From contig NZ_CP007440.1 in NCBI RefSeq assembly GCF_001579845.1, positions 4,114,029-4,178,028 of the forward strand: a DNA stretch of 64,000 nt, given 5' to 3'. The DNA is from Rhodoplanes sp. Z2-YC6860 (GTDB taxonomy: Bacteria > Pseudomonadota > Alphaproteobacteria > Rhizobiales > Xanthobacteraceae). The notes under the pieces were generated by a model, which did no database searches, was not told where the DNA came from, and saw only the letters and a program-made list of their open reading frames with translations. Below are positions 57,336-64,000 of this stretch, one piece after another. Numbering within the stretch: the first letter of the stretch is position 1; each line of letters begins with the position of its first letter. Position numbers and translations under genes: made by a program.

Positions 57336-58033
57336 TAGCGGCCCGCGGCGCGTTGCTGCTCGGCGAGGAACGTTTCGCGGTTGACCGCGATCTGCTCGAT
57401 AGCGTTGGCCAAAACCTCCGGCGCCTGCGCGCCGCTGACCGCGGCCACGCCGCCGAGGATGTAGGTCGGCACGCCGTCGATGCCGGCTTCCTTTGCTGCA
57501 CTGGCCGCAGCCTCGACCTTGTCGACGTCAATGTCGTTCGCAAGCTTCTGGCGGACGTCCGCCGCGTCGAGGCCGATGGAGGTGGCGGCCGCGACCAGCA
57601 CCTCCGGATCCGACAGGTCGGCGCCCTCGGTGAAATACATGTCCATCAGCCGCTGCTTCATCTGGGGAGCCTTACCGATGGCGCCGGCCCAGAGGATCAG
57701 CCGATGGCAGTCGAGCGTGTTGGGCTGACGCCGCATCTTGTCGACCGCGTAGGTCAGCCCCTCGGATGCCGCCGCCGCGGCAACCCGCCCGGCAATGCCC
57801 TGGTAGCGCTCCGGCGAGCCGAATTTGGTGGTCAGATACTCGTCGCGGGTCATGCCCTCGCGCGGCACCCATGGATTCAGGAAATAGGGGTGATAGCGCA
57901 CCTCTACCGGAATATTTGGTTTCAGCGCCAAGGCCTTCTCAAGACGGCTCTTTCCGATAAAGCACCAGGGGCAGACCACGTCCGATACGACGTCGATCGT
58001 GACAGGCGGGATGGCATTGGGCGTGTCTGGCAT
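57335..58033 (-). CDS. DsbA-family oxidoreductase, FrnE-like
   Basis: 232 aa, cytoplasmic (no signal). A thioredoxin fold with active site CPWC in VVSDVVCPWCFIGK, an inserted helical domain (about 60-160), and the cis-Pro segment GIDGVPTYILGG. FrnE-like proteins act as disulfide oxidoreductases or isomerases and in oxidative-stress response. ATG 58033 follows AAGGAAGG. Its stop codon lies at the edge of the palindromic repeat. A role as 2-hydroxychromene-2-carboxylate isomerase, a related fold, is less likely because CPWC is intact. Confidence 0.9.
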   Translation of the reverse strand: MPDTPNAIPPVTIDVVSDVVCPWCFIGKSRLEKALALKPNIPVEVRYHPYFLNPWVPREGMTRDEYLTTKFGSPERYQGIAGRVAAAAASEGLTYAVDKMRRQPNTLDCHRLILWAGAIGKAPQMKQRLMDMYFTEGADLSDPEVLVAAATSIGLDAADVRQKLANDIDVDKVEAAASAAKEAGIDGVPTYILGGVAAVSGAQAPEVLANAIEQIAVNRETFLAEQQRAAGR

Positions 58034-58076
58034 GGCGGGCCTTCCTTGCATCGGCCCGTCAGATTTAAGGCCCGGA

Positions 58077-59324
58077 TCAGGCCGCGGCAACCGGTCGGGG
58101 CGAGACGCGGTCCAGCAACGTTTGCGCCGTATCGCCGGGCTTCAGCGTCGCGAGCGTCACCGCGGGGCTGACATTGGGCCGCTGACGGTCGAGCCGCAGC
58201 ATGGAATGCTTGAGAACGCTTGCGAGCCGCCGTGCGGCGACATTGGCATCGCGCAGCGTCGTGTCGCCGAACACGAAGAGGATCGAATTGTCCTCCTGTT
58301 GGCTGGCGAAATCGGTGTCGCGGACGAGCTGGCTGACGAGGCGGGCCGCATCGACGGCGGTGCGGCGGTCGAGCGGCTGCTCAAAGGCGAAGCGGGCGAT
58401 TGAGAACACCGTCCTGCGCTCGCCGGCATCCTGGATCGCGAGACTGAGAGCCTGATCGAAGGCGTTTCGGTGCAAGAGGCCCGTCAAAACGTCGAGCATG
58501 CCCTTGTATTCGATTGATTTCAGGAGCCGCTTCAGCGCGCTTTCGAGCGCGCGGGCGCGAATGAGCGGCATCATCCGTTGCAGCAGCACCTGCGGGTCAT
58601 GGGCGCGGGCAAAGTTCGGCAGCTCGGCGATGTCCGTGGATGCGCCGAGCATCGCGATCGGCAGGTCGCGATAGAGCAAGTTGGCACAAAGCGTTGCGAG
58701 GAATGTTTCAATCGAGCGTGCGGGCAGGCCATCGCCAATCACGATGCCGCTGACCTCACGGTCCGCAAGACAGCGCTCCGCGGTCTCGGTACTGAGCGAG
58801 CCGATGACTCCCATCCGCTCGCCGATCGCAACGCTGAGAGTCGCATAGTGTCGGCCTCGTCCGACAAGCATTACGGTGGCGTCGTCGAGGGGATCGCCGG
58901 CGGGCAGTTCCGCGATGATGTTGCGTTCTTCCTTCAGAGCCTGTGCGCGCATGAGCACCGTCGAGTGCAGCGTGCGCAAACGCTGCGCCGATGTGACCTT
59001 GGCGGTCAGCTGCTCGACGGTCGCGTTGTCAGAAATCGCCAGCGCATTGGCAACTGGGGGGATGGTGTTGTCGCGAGCGCCGATGATCGCCGGGGTGTAG
59101 GGCGCAGCTTCGAGAATCAGCCGTGACAAGGCCTCGGCGACCGATGGGTTGCTGCCGTCGGGCTCGGGGATCACGACTGCGGCGGGCCTGACTTCGGCCA
59201 TCGCGGTGACCGCACCAGCCCACGAAGCCTCGATGACGGGCGAAGCCCCGGCATCGGCGAACGCTTTTGCCAACGCGTTCGTCGGCCGACCGGCGACAAT
59301 CAGGATTGGACCTTGCAGCGACAT
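58077..59324 (-). CDS. Degenerate GGDEF-domain protein with receiver-like N-terminus
   Basis: 415 aa. Residues about 1-115 and 140-260 resemble degenerate receiver domains without a clear phosphoacceptor set. The last 150 residues look like a GGDEF domain, with DVLTGLLHRNAF (278-289) matching the entry motif. At the place of the catalytic GGDEF loop the sequence reads QQEDN (342-346), before the expected strand SILFVFGD. It therefore cannot be an active diguanylate cyclase; it may bind a nucleotide or serve as a scaffold. It lies downstream of a degenerate adenylate-ligase-like gene on the same strand. Confidence 0.8.
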   Translation of the reverse strand: MSLQGPILIVAGRPTNALAKAFADAGASPVIEASWAGAVTAMAEVRPAAVVIPEPDGSNPSVAEALSRLILEAAPYTPAIIGARDNTIPPVANALAISDNATVEQLTAKVTSAQRLRTLHSTVLMRAQALKEERNIIAELPAGDPLDDATVMLVGRGRHYATLSVAIGERMGVIGSLSTETAERCLADREVSGIVIGDGLPARSIETFLATLCANLLYRDLPIAMLGASTDIAELPNFARAHDPQVLLQRMMPLIRARALESALKRLLKSIEYKGMLDVLTGLLHRNAFDQALSLAIQDAGERRTVFSIARFAFEQPLDRRTAVDAARLVSQLVRDTDFASQQEDNSILFVFGDTTLRDANVAARRLASVLKHSMLRLDRQRPNVSPAVTLATLKPGDTAQTLLDRVSPRPVAAA

Positions 59325-59405
59325 CGGACGGCTACGCAGAACTAAGAACCGCAGGAAGGCAGCGACTTTAGCGGCCCGCCATTAACGAGCGGTCAACGCT
59401 GACGC

Positions 59406-60950
59406 CTAGGCTGCTTTTGACCGTCGGTTGCGGAAGGCTTCGGCAACAAGCGGGTTGACGCCGATCTCCTTGAGTTGCGTGCGCACCGTTTCGAAGTCCT
59501 CGCAAATGCCGGCAAGCCGGTGGCCGGCGACGGCGTCGGGCAGGGCTGTGACCATGGCGCTATTGCTCGCCTGGCGCACCGTGCTCTCGAGTTCGCTCAG
59601 AACGAAGCGGTAGCCGCCGACCGTAACCATGCCCGGGGGCGGTGCCGTGACGACAAAGGTGCCGGAGCCGCGGTCGGCACGGCATGCGTAGCGGGTGTCG
59701 ACGAAGTTCTGGGTGTCGGGCTTCAGATGCGGCAGATTGTGCCGCTCGGCGCCCGGCGGGAACGCGCGCTTGGGCACCATCGCTCCGCGCAGCGCCAATG
59801 TGCCGGCCTGGGTGCGCGCCACTTCGGCGAGCAGCACCGCGTTGGCCGAGCCGCGCGGCACCATCACCTCGCCGGAGGGCAGCGGGTCGGGGCGACCGAC
59901 CACGTCGCGTCGCGAGCCGAGAATTGCGATTTCGCCGAACGCCATCAGGTCGACCAGTCGGGCGCGAGGATGCTTCCAACTCGGACTCGCCATCAGCCGT
60001 TCGGGCATGCGCCACAGTGCCAGCACGCATTTCAGGTCGGGATGCTCGAGCAGGCCCGCGTCGGCGAGGCGAGGGGCCAGCGCCGACGGCAACGCGATGG
60101 CGTCACAGCGGTCGAGCCTGCATTGCAGATCGAGGGTCTCGGCATCGAAAGCGTGGTGCAGCGACAGCGTACCGCCGGCCAGCAGCCACGGCGTCACCGA
60201 CAGTGACAGCCCGGCGAATGACATCATCGAGCAGCAGGCGAGGAGCCGAGTGTCGGGCCCGAGGCCGCCTTCCAGGAGCGCGGTCACGCCGCCGGCGATG
60301 AACTCGGTGTGATTGCGGGCCACCGCCACCGGTCCATCCGGCGTGATGTCCCACGTCACCACGGCGACGTGGGCGGCGGGGTTGCCAGCGCGCGCCACTT
60401 CTGGCGGCGTCTCCTCGGGGCCTGGCGCCAGGAGATCGTCGAACGGCACCACGCCGTCGGGGAGTTTTTGGCCGAAGCCGCAGACATAGCGGATCGGGAA
60501 CACATCGGCCGCGACCCGCATGGCAAGTTCGCAATGGTCGACGGCGCCGATCCGCGATGCGGTGATGATGGCCTTGGCGCCGAGCTGGCTGAGGGCATGG
60601 CTCGCATCGGCGCGCCGCCAGAGCAGAGGCAGCGGCGCGGCAATCATACCCGCACGGATCACTCCCAGAATGGTCAGGACGCATTCGAGGGTGTTGGGCA
60701 GTTGAATGCCTACCACGGCGTCGGTCTGCAGGCCGAGCTTGCGGAGGCGGGCGGCAATCGCGGATATGATCCGGTCGGCTTCGGCGAAGGTCAGGCGGCG
60801 CGGCGCGCCGTCGGTGAAGGTCTCACGATCGAGCGGATCCGAGATCGCGACCGCGTCCGGCCGCAGCGCCGCGGCGCGCCGGAATATCTGATCGATCGTC
60901 GTCTCCGGGCCAGACTTGGCGCGACCCGACCGGGGATCGCCGAGAATCAT
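59406..60950 (-). CDS. Degenerate AMP-binding (acyl-CoA synthetase-like) protein
   Basis: 514 aa with the overall layout of acyl-adenylate ligases: LTFAEADRIISAIAARLRKL, GIQLPNTLECVLTILGVIRA and IAAPLPLLWRRA in the N-domain, and GGYRFVLSELE near the C-domain hinge. The ATP-binding loop is lost: where TSGTTGxPK belongs, residues 197-214 read VVTWDITPDGPVAVARNH. The motif usually ending in Glu (YGxTE) reads AFGEIAIL, and the conserved Asp before the hinge is not evident. Catalysis is doubtful; a binding or regulatory role is possible. ATG 60950 avoids overlap with the upstream gene. Confidence 0.8.
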   Translation of the reverse strand: MILGDPRSGRAKSGPETTIDQIFRRAAALRPDAVAISDPLDRETFTDGAPRRLTFAEADRIISAIAARLRKLGLQTDAVVGIQLPNTLECVLTILGVIRAGMIAAPLPLLWRRADASHALSQLGAKAIITASRIGAVDHCELAMRVAADVFPIRYVCGFGQKLPDGVVPFDDLLAPGPEETPPEVARAGNPAAHVAVVTWDITPDGPVAVARNHTEFIAGGVTALLEGGLGPDTRLLACCSMMSFAGLSLSVTPWLLAGGTLSLHHAFDAETLDLQCRLDRCDAIALPSALAPRLADAGLLEHPDLKCVLALWRMPERLMASPSWKHPRARLVDLMAFGEIAILGSRRDVVGRPDPLPSGEVMVPRGSANAVLLAEVARTQAGTLALRGAMVPKRAFPPGAERHNLPHLKPDTQNFVDTRYACRADRGSGTFVVTAPPPGMVTVGGYRFVLSELESTVRQASNSAMVTALPDAVAGHRLAGICEDFETVRTQLKEIGVNPLVAEAFRNRRSKAA

Positions 60951-60972
60951 GAAGTTCCTCCGGTGCTTGCTT

Positions 60973-62799
60973 TCACTGGCGCCGCTCCGGCGCCGCACGC
61001 CACCAGGTTTCGGGGAGATAACCGAACAGCGAGGTTGCCGCGGGATGCTCGACCCTGGACCAGCGGGCGACCCACTGGTCGGGCAGATGATACAGCGGCA
61101 CGACGAAAAAGCCTGATATCAGGATTCGGTCGAGCGCGCGCACCGCTGCGACGAACTGGTCGCGCTCGTGCGCGGACAAAAGCGCAGCGATCATGGCGTC
61201 GACCGCAGGGCTTTTCACGCCCATGTAGTTGCGCGTGCCGTCGGCATCGGCGGCGGCCGATCCCCAATAGAACGACTGTTCGTTGCCCGGCGACAGCGAC
61301 TGGTCCCAGCGGTATTCGATCATGTCGTAATCGTATGTGAGTCGCCGCCCGTCGTATTGCACGGCGTCGACGACACGAACACGAACCGCGATGCCGGCGC
61401 GTTTGAGATCGCGGGAGTAGGCGAGCGCCAGCCGCTCCTGCTCCTTGGTTGTCACCATGATTTCAAAGGTGAACGGCCGCTTGTTCGCGCGATTGCGCAA
61501 CACCGTGCGGTCGAGGTCGTAGCCCGCGGCGTCAAGAAGTTCGAGGGCGCGGCGCAGCGTTTCGCGATCGCGGCCGGTGCCGTCAGTCACCGGCGGCTGC
61601 CAGCGTCCCTCCATGACGTCGTCGCGAACTGCGCCGGGAAACGGCTTCAGCAACGCGCGCTCGCTGTCGTCGGCGGGCCTGCCGCGGGCCGACAGCTCTG
61701 AGCCTTCGAAGTAGCTCGCTGAGCGCTGATATTTATCGAAGAAGAAATTGTGGTTGAGCCATTTGAAGTCGAAGAGAAGGGCGAGCGCCTCGCGCACCCG
61801 GATGTCTTGGAACAACGGGCGTCGGGTGTTGAATACGAGCCCCGAGAAGGGCTTCGGCATTCCGGTCGGAAACGCTTCCTTGACGATGCGGCCGTCGCGA
61901 ACTGCGGGCACATTGTAGGCGGTCTCCCAGCGGCTCGGATCGTATTCGACGCGCAGGTCGTAAAGGCCCTTGGTGAAGGCTTCGAAATGCGAATTGGTGT
62001 CGCGATAGAAGTCGTAGCGGATCTCGTCAAAATTCCAGAAGCCGCGATTGATGGGAAGATTGCGGCCCCAGTAGTTCGGGTCGCGCTTGAATGTGATGCT
62101 GCGTCCCGGTTCGACCGCGCTGATCACGTAAGGGCCGCTGCCCACGATCGGATCGAATGTGGTGTCCTCGAAGGTGTCGGGATTGATGGCATGCTTGGCC
62201 AGCACCGGCATCAGCCCGAGAATGAGCGGCAGCTCGCGGTCGTCGGCGCCCGTCAGATCGAAACGCACCACGCGATCCGATAGCGCCTCGGCCTTGGCGA
62301 CCTTGGCATAGTAGGTGCGGTAGTTTGGCCGGCCTTTGTCGCGCAGCAGCTCCCAGGAAAAGATCACGTCCTCGGCGGTGACAGGCTTGCCGTCGGAAAA
62401 TTTTGCGGCGGGATCGAGCTCGAATTTCACGTAAGTGCGATCGGCATCGGTCTCGACCGTCTTGGCGAGCAAGCCATACAGCGTGAACGGCTCGTCGTAA
62501 CCGCGGGCGAGAAGGCTCTCGACCACATAGCCGCGCACCTGCGGCAACGTGATGCCTTTCACGATGAACGGGTTGAGGCTGTCGAAGGTGCCCAGGATCC
62601 CCTGGTTGAGCCGCCCGCCCTTGGGGGCGTCGGGATTGGCATAGCGGAGCTGGTCGAAGCCTGCGGGCATGGCCGGCTCGCCGTGCATTGCGATGGCGTG
62701 TTCCGGGACACCCGGACGGGCCTGCGCCACCGAAGCCATCGGCAGCAGCATGGCGACAACACCAAACATCCTCGGCAACAAGGCCGGACGCCGGCGCAC
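60973..62799 (-). CDS. Family 5 extracellular solute-binding protein (oligopeptide/microcin C type)
   Basis: 608 aa from GTG 62799, which gives a signal peptide with a basic start (RRRPALLPRMFGVVAMLLPM, cleaved near AQA); TTG 62859 and ATG 62769 are alternatives. The SBP_bac_5 fold is evident: LRYANPDAPKGGRLNQGILG, VKFELDPAAKFSDGKPVTAE, YWGRNLPINRGFWNFDEIRY and a C-terminal DYPHWE-free WWRAAPE end. The sequence resembles YejA-type periplasmic receptors that feed ABC importers for peptides. No permease or ATPase gene is adjacent in the window. It precedes the adenylate-ligase-like gene by 22 bases. Confidence 0.9.
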   Translation of the reverse strand: MRRRPALLPRMFGVVAMLLPMASVAQARPGVPEHAIAMHGEPAMPAGFDQLRYANPDAPKGGRLNQGILGTFDSLNPFIVKGITLPQVRGYVVESLLARGYDEPFTLYGLLAKTVETDADRTYVKFELDPAAKFSDGKPVTAEDVIFSWELLRDKGRPNYRTYYAKVAKAEALSDRVVRFDLTGADDRELPLILGLMPVLAKHAINPDTFEDTTFDPIVGSGPYVISAVEPGRSITFKRDPNYWGRNLPINRGFWNFDEIRYDFYRDTNSHFEAFTKGLYDLRVEYDPSRWETAYNVPAVRDGRIVKEAFPTGMPKPFSGLVFNTRRPLFQDIRVREALALLFDFKWLNHNFFFDKYQRSASYFEGSELSARGRPADDSERALLKPFPGAVRDDVMEGRWQPPVTDGTGRDRETLRRALELLDAAGYDLDRTVLRNRANKRPFTFEIMVTTKEQERLALAYSRDLKRAGIAVRVRVVDAVQYDGRRLTYDYDMIEYRWDQSLSPGNEQSFYWGSAAADADGTRNYMGVKSPAVDAMIAALLSAHERDQFVAAVRALDRILISGFFVVPLYHLPDQWVARWSRVEHPAATSLFGYLPETWWRAAPERRQ

Positions 62800-63123
62800 T
62801 GCAGCATGCGGATGGGCAACGATCACAACGGCCCCGGTTGCGTCCAGGCAGACGCCCAAGCGAATCGCTTTCGTCCTCCCCCTTTAGCACGGTCGCGAGC
62901 GGGCGGTCCGAGGCGTGTTGTCCAGATTAATCAACGCGCCACTCTGCGATCTTAGCGCAGGTATGAAGGCTTTATCGGGCCGCGGAATTCGGCTAATCAG
63001 GCGTCCGCCAGTGGCCGCTAGGCGTCACGCTCCCGCCTTTTTTGAGGCGTCGAGACAGGCGTTGGGCGCCCGCACGGGCCGGCGCCGGGGATTTCCCGGC
63101 GGAGTGGTAAGAGGGACCATCGA
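62800..63123. other. Divergent intergenic region upstream of the IalB-family gene
   Basis: About 320 bases between divergent genes, with no convincing coding sequence. A hairpin CGCCGGG/CCCGGCG (63083-63089 and 63095-63101) with a GATTT-type loop lies just before the ribosome-binding site GAGGGA near 63111. It could modulate translation of the downstream gene. I could not assign clear promoter boxes. Confidence 0.4.
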
Positions 63124-63933
63124 ATGACCTACCCGATCGCGTCCGCGGCACCGCGGACCGCAAAAAGAATGTTTGTCGCGCTTGCTTCGGCGGCGGCCCT
63201 AACGATCGCAGCGGCGACGGCCGCGCTGGCGCAGGCCCAGCCGCCGGCGCAGCAGCGCCCGCCGGCACGGCCCGCCCAGCCGGCGCAGCGGCCCGCCCAG
63301 CCGGCTCAGCCCGCCCAACGGCCGGCTCAAGCCGCCCCGGCTGCGCCCCAGCAACAGCAGCAGGCCGGTGGCGAGGCGCCGCAGCTGATCTTTTCGCCGT
63401 GGGTCAAGCTTTGCAACAAGGACGCCGATCCCAAGGCCAAGCGCGTTTGCGTCACTGTTAAGGATGGCCGCGTCGAGTCTGGCCTGCTGGTCGTCAGCGT
63501 TGCTGTCATCGAGATGGACGGCGAGCCGAAGAAGCTTCTGCGCATGAGTCTGCCTTACGGCGTCAACCTGCAATACGGCACGCGCCTGATCGTCGACCAG
63601 AGCGAGCCGCATACCGCTCCGTTCGTGACCTGCTTGCCGCCGGTCGTGCCGCCGGGCGGTTGCATCGCCGACTACGACGCGACGGCTGATCTGATCAACC
63701 AGATGAAGAAGGGCCAGCTGCTGACCGTGCAGGCCATTCATATGAATGCCCAGGCCATGAGCCCGCAGCTCGATCTCAAGGATTTCGCCAAAGCCTTCGA
63801 CGGCCCGGCGACCGATCCAAAGGTGTTCGAGGAGCAGCAGAAAAAGCTCCAGGAGGAGTTGCAGAAGCGGGCCGAGAAGGCGCGCGAGCGGCTCGAAAGC
63901 CAACAGCCAGCACAGCAGGCGCCGTCGCGCTGA
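63124..63933 (+). CDS. Invasion-associated locus B (IalB) family protein
   Basis: 269 aa exported protein. A signal peptide (MFVALASAAALTIAAATAAL, ending near AQA) is followed by a Pro/Ala/Gln repeat region (about 38-82, units such as RPAQPAQ), an IalB domain (about 85-225; FSPWVKLCNKD, RVCVTVKDGRVESG, TCLPPVVPPGGCIADYDA with four conserved Cys) and a charged helical tail rich in Glu/Lys. IalB-like proteins are periplasmic and common in non-pathogenic Hyphomicrobiales. GAGGGA precedes ATG 63124. A strong terminator follows. Confidence 0.9.
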   Translation: MTYPIASAAPRTAKRMFVALASAAALTIAAATAALAQAQPPAQQRPPARPAQPAQRPAQPAQPAQRPAQAAPAAPQQQQQAGGEAPQLIFSPWVKLCNKDADPKAKRVCVTVKDGRVESGLLVVSVAVIEMDGEPKKLLRMSLPYGVNLQYGTRLIVDQSEPHTAPFVTCLPPVVPPGGCIADYDATADLINQMKKGQLLTVQAIHMNAQAMSPQLDLKDFAKAFDGPATDPKVFEEQQKKLQEELQKRAEKARERLESQQPAQQAPSR

Positions 63934-63954
63934 GCTGGTTTAAACCGAAAAGCA

Positions 63955-63986
63955 AAAAGGCCCGCAGCGATGCGGGCCTTTTCATT
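63955..63986 (+). terminator. Rho-independent terminator after the IalB-family gene
   Basis: Perfect 12-base arms AAAAGGCCCGCA (63955-63966) and TGCGGGCCTTTT (63971-63982) with a GCGA tetraloop; the T-run continues as TTTTCATTTT. The A-run on the other side makes it potentially bidirectional. Confidence 0.92.
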
Positions 63987-64000
63987 TTGGGGATGCTTTT

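Noticed and set aside
63238-63370. Repeated CCGGCTCAGCCC-type units in the IalB gene as a DNA repeat element
   Set aside because: They are in frame and encode a Pro/Ala/Gln-rich linker after the signal peptide, common in such exported proteins.

Overview
This 64 kb stretch of high-GC DNA reads as the chromosome of an alphaproteobacterium of the Hyphomicrobiales, most likely in or near Nitrobacteraceae/Xanthobacteraceae (Bradyrhizobium, Rhodoplanes or Pseudolabrys-like). The reasons are the glmU-glmS-DUF502-recG-sdhE-mfd backbone, a cyclic beta-(1,3)/(1,6)-glucan locus resembling Bradyrhizobium ndvB/ndvD/ndvC, several orphan TctC/Bug binding proteins, DUF1127 and IalB-family proteins, and a GAGCATGATC-type intergenic palindrome. 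I saw no rRNA, tRNA, CRISPR array, prophage or plasmid functions. The placement rests on gene content, not on a database search.

Layout. 1-4 kb: a minus-strand branched-chain amino-acid-type ABC transporter (binding protein, fused LivH-LivM permease, LivG, start of LivF). 4-6.3 kb: a luciferase-like oxidoreductase, then an FMN reductase divergent from a one-cysteine HxlR regulator. 6.3-9.2 kb: a sortase and its VIT/VWA substrate ending in LPKTA, separated by tandem hairpins. 9.5-11.3 kb: an HTH protein and an IS630-type element inserted exactly at the stop codon of an amidohydrolase gene. 11.3-18.8 kb: a catabolic region with two amidohydrolases, a UbiD decarboxylase, a Bug protein, MarR divergent from a Rieske ferredoxin operon, and an aldolase of the DapA superfamily with an altered active site. 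18.9-20.2 kb: small orphan genes, one apparently frameshifted. 20.4-27.5 kb: an M20 amidohydrolase and the beta-glucan genes. 27.5-42.7 kb: the housekeeping block (SPOR protein, GlmU, GlmS, DUF502, RecG, SdhE, Mfd), interrupted twice by accessory genes. 42.8-47.7 kb: a small membrane protein, an L,D-transpeptidase, a small exported protein, two response regulators and a PAS histidine kinase. 47.9-52.5 kb: a minus-strand operon of a Tat-signal ThDP enzyme, a c-type cytochrome, a Bug protein and a luciferase-like oxidoreductase. 52.7-57.2 kb: a B12-type radical SAM protein, a Bug/enolase-superfamily pair and a HupE/UreJ protein. 57.2-64 kb: a palindromic repeat, a DsbA/FrnE protein, a degenerate GGDEF protein, a degenerate acyl-adenylate-ligase-like protein, a family 5 solute-binding protein and an IalB-family protein with a terminator.

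How it fits together. Three of the four Bug proteins and both luciferase-like oxidoreductases sit beside catabolic or transport genes, which suggests a soil organism scavenging aromatic or organic acids. The most unusual assembly is the apparently exported ThDP enzyme next to an exported cytochrome c. The most unusual non-coding signal is a set of hairpins whose minus-strand loops carry C6, two of them with CCTCCTCCC, which is complementary to ribosome-binding sites. Start codons were chosen from ribosome-binding sites, signal peptides and family lengths; many differ from the longest open frame.
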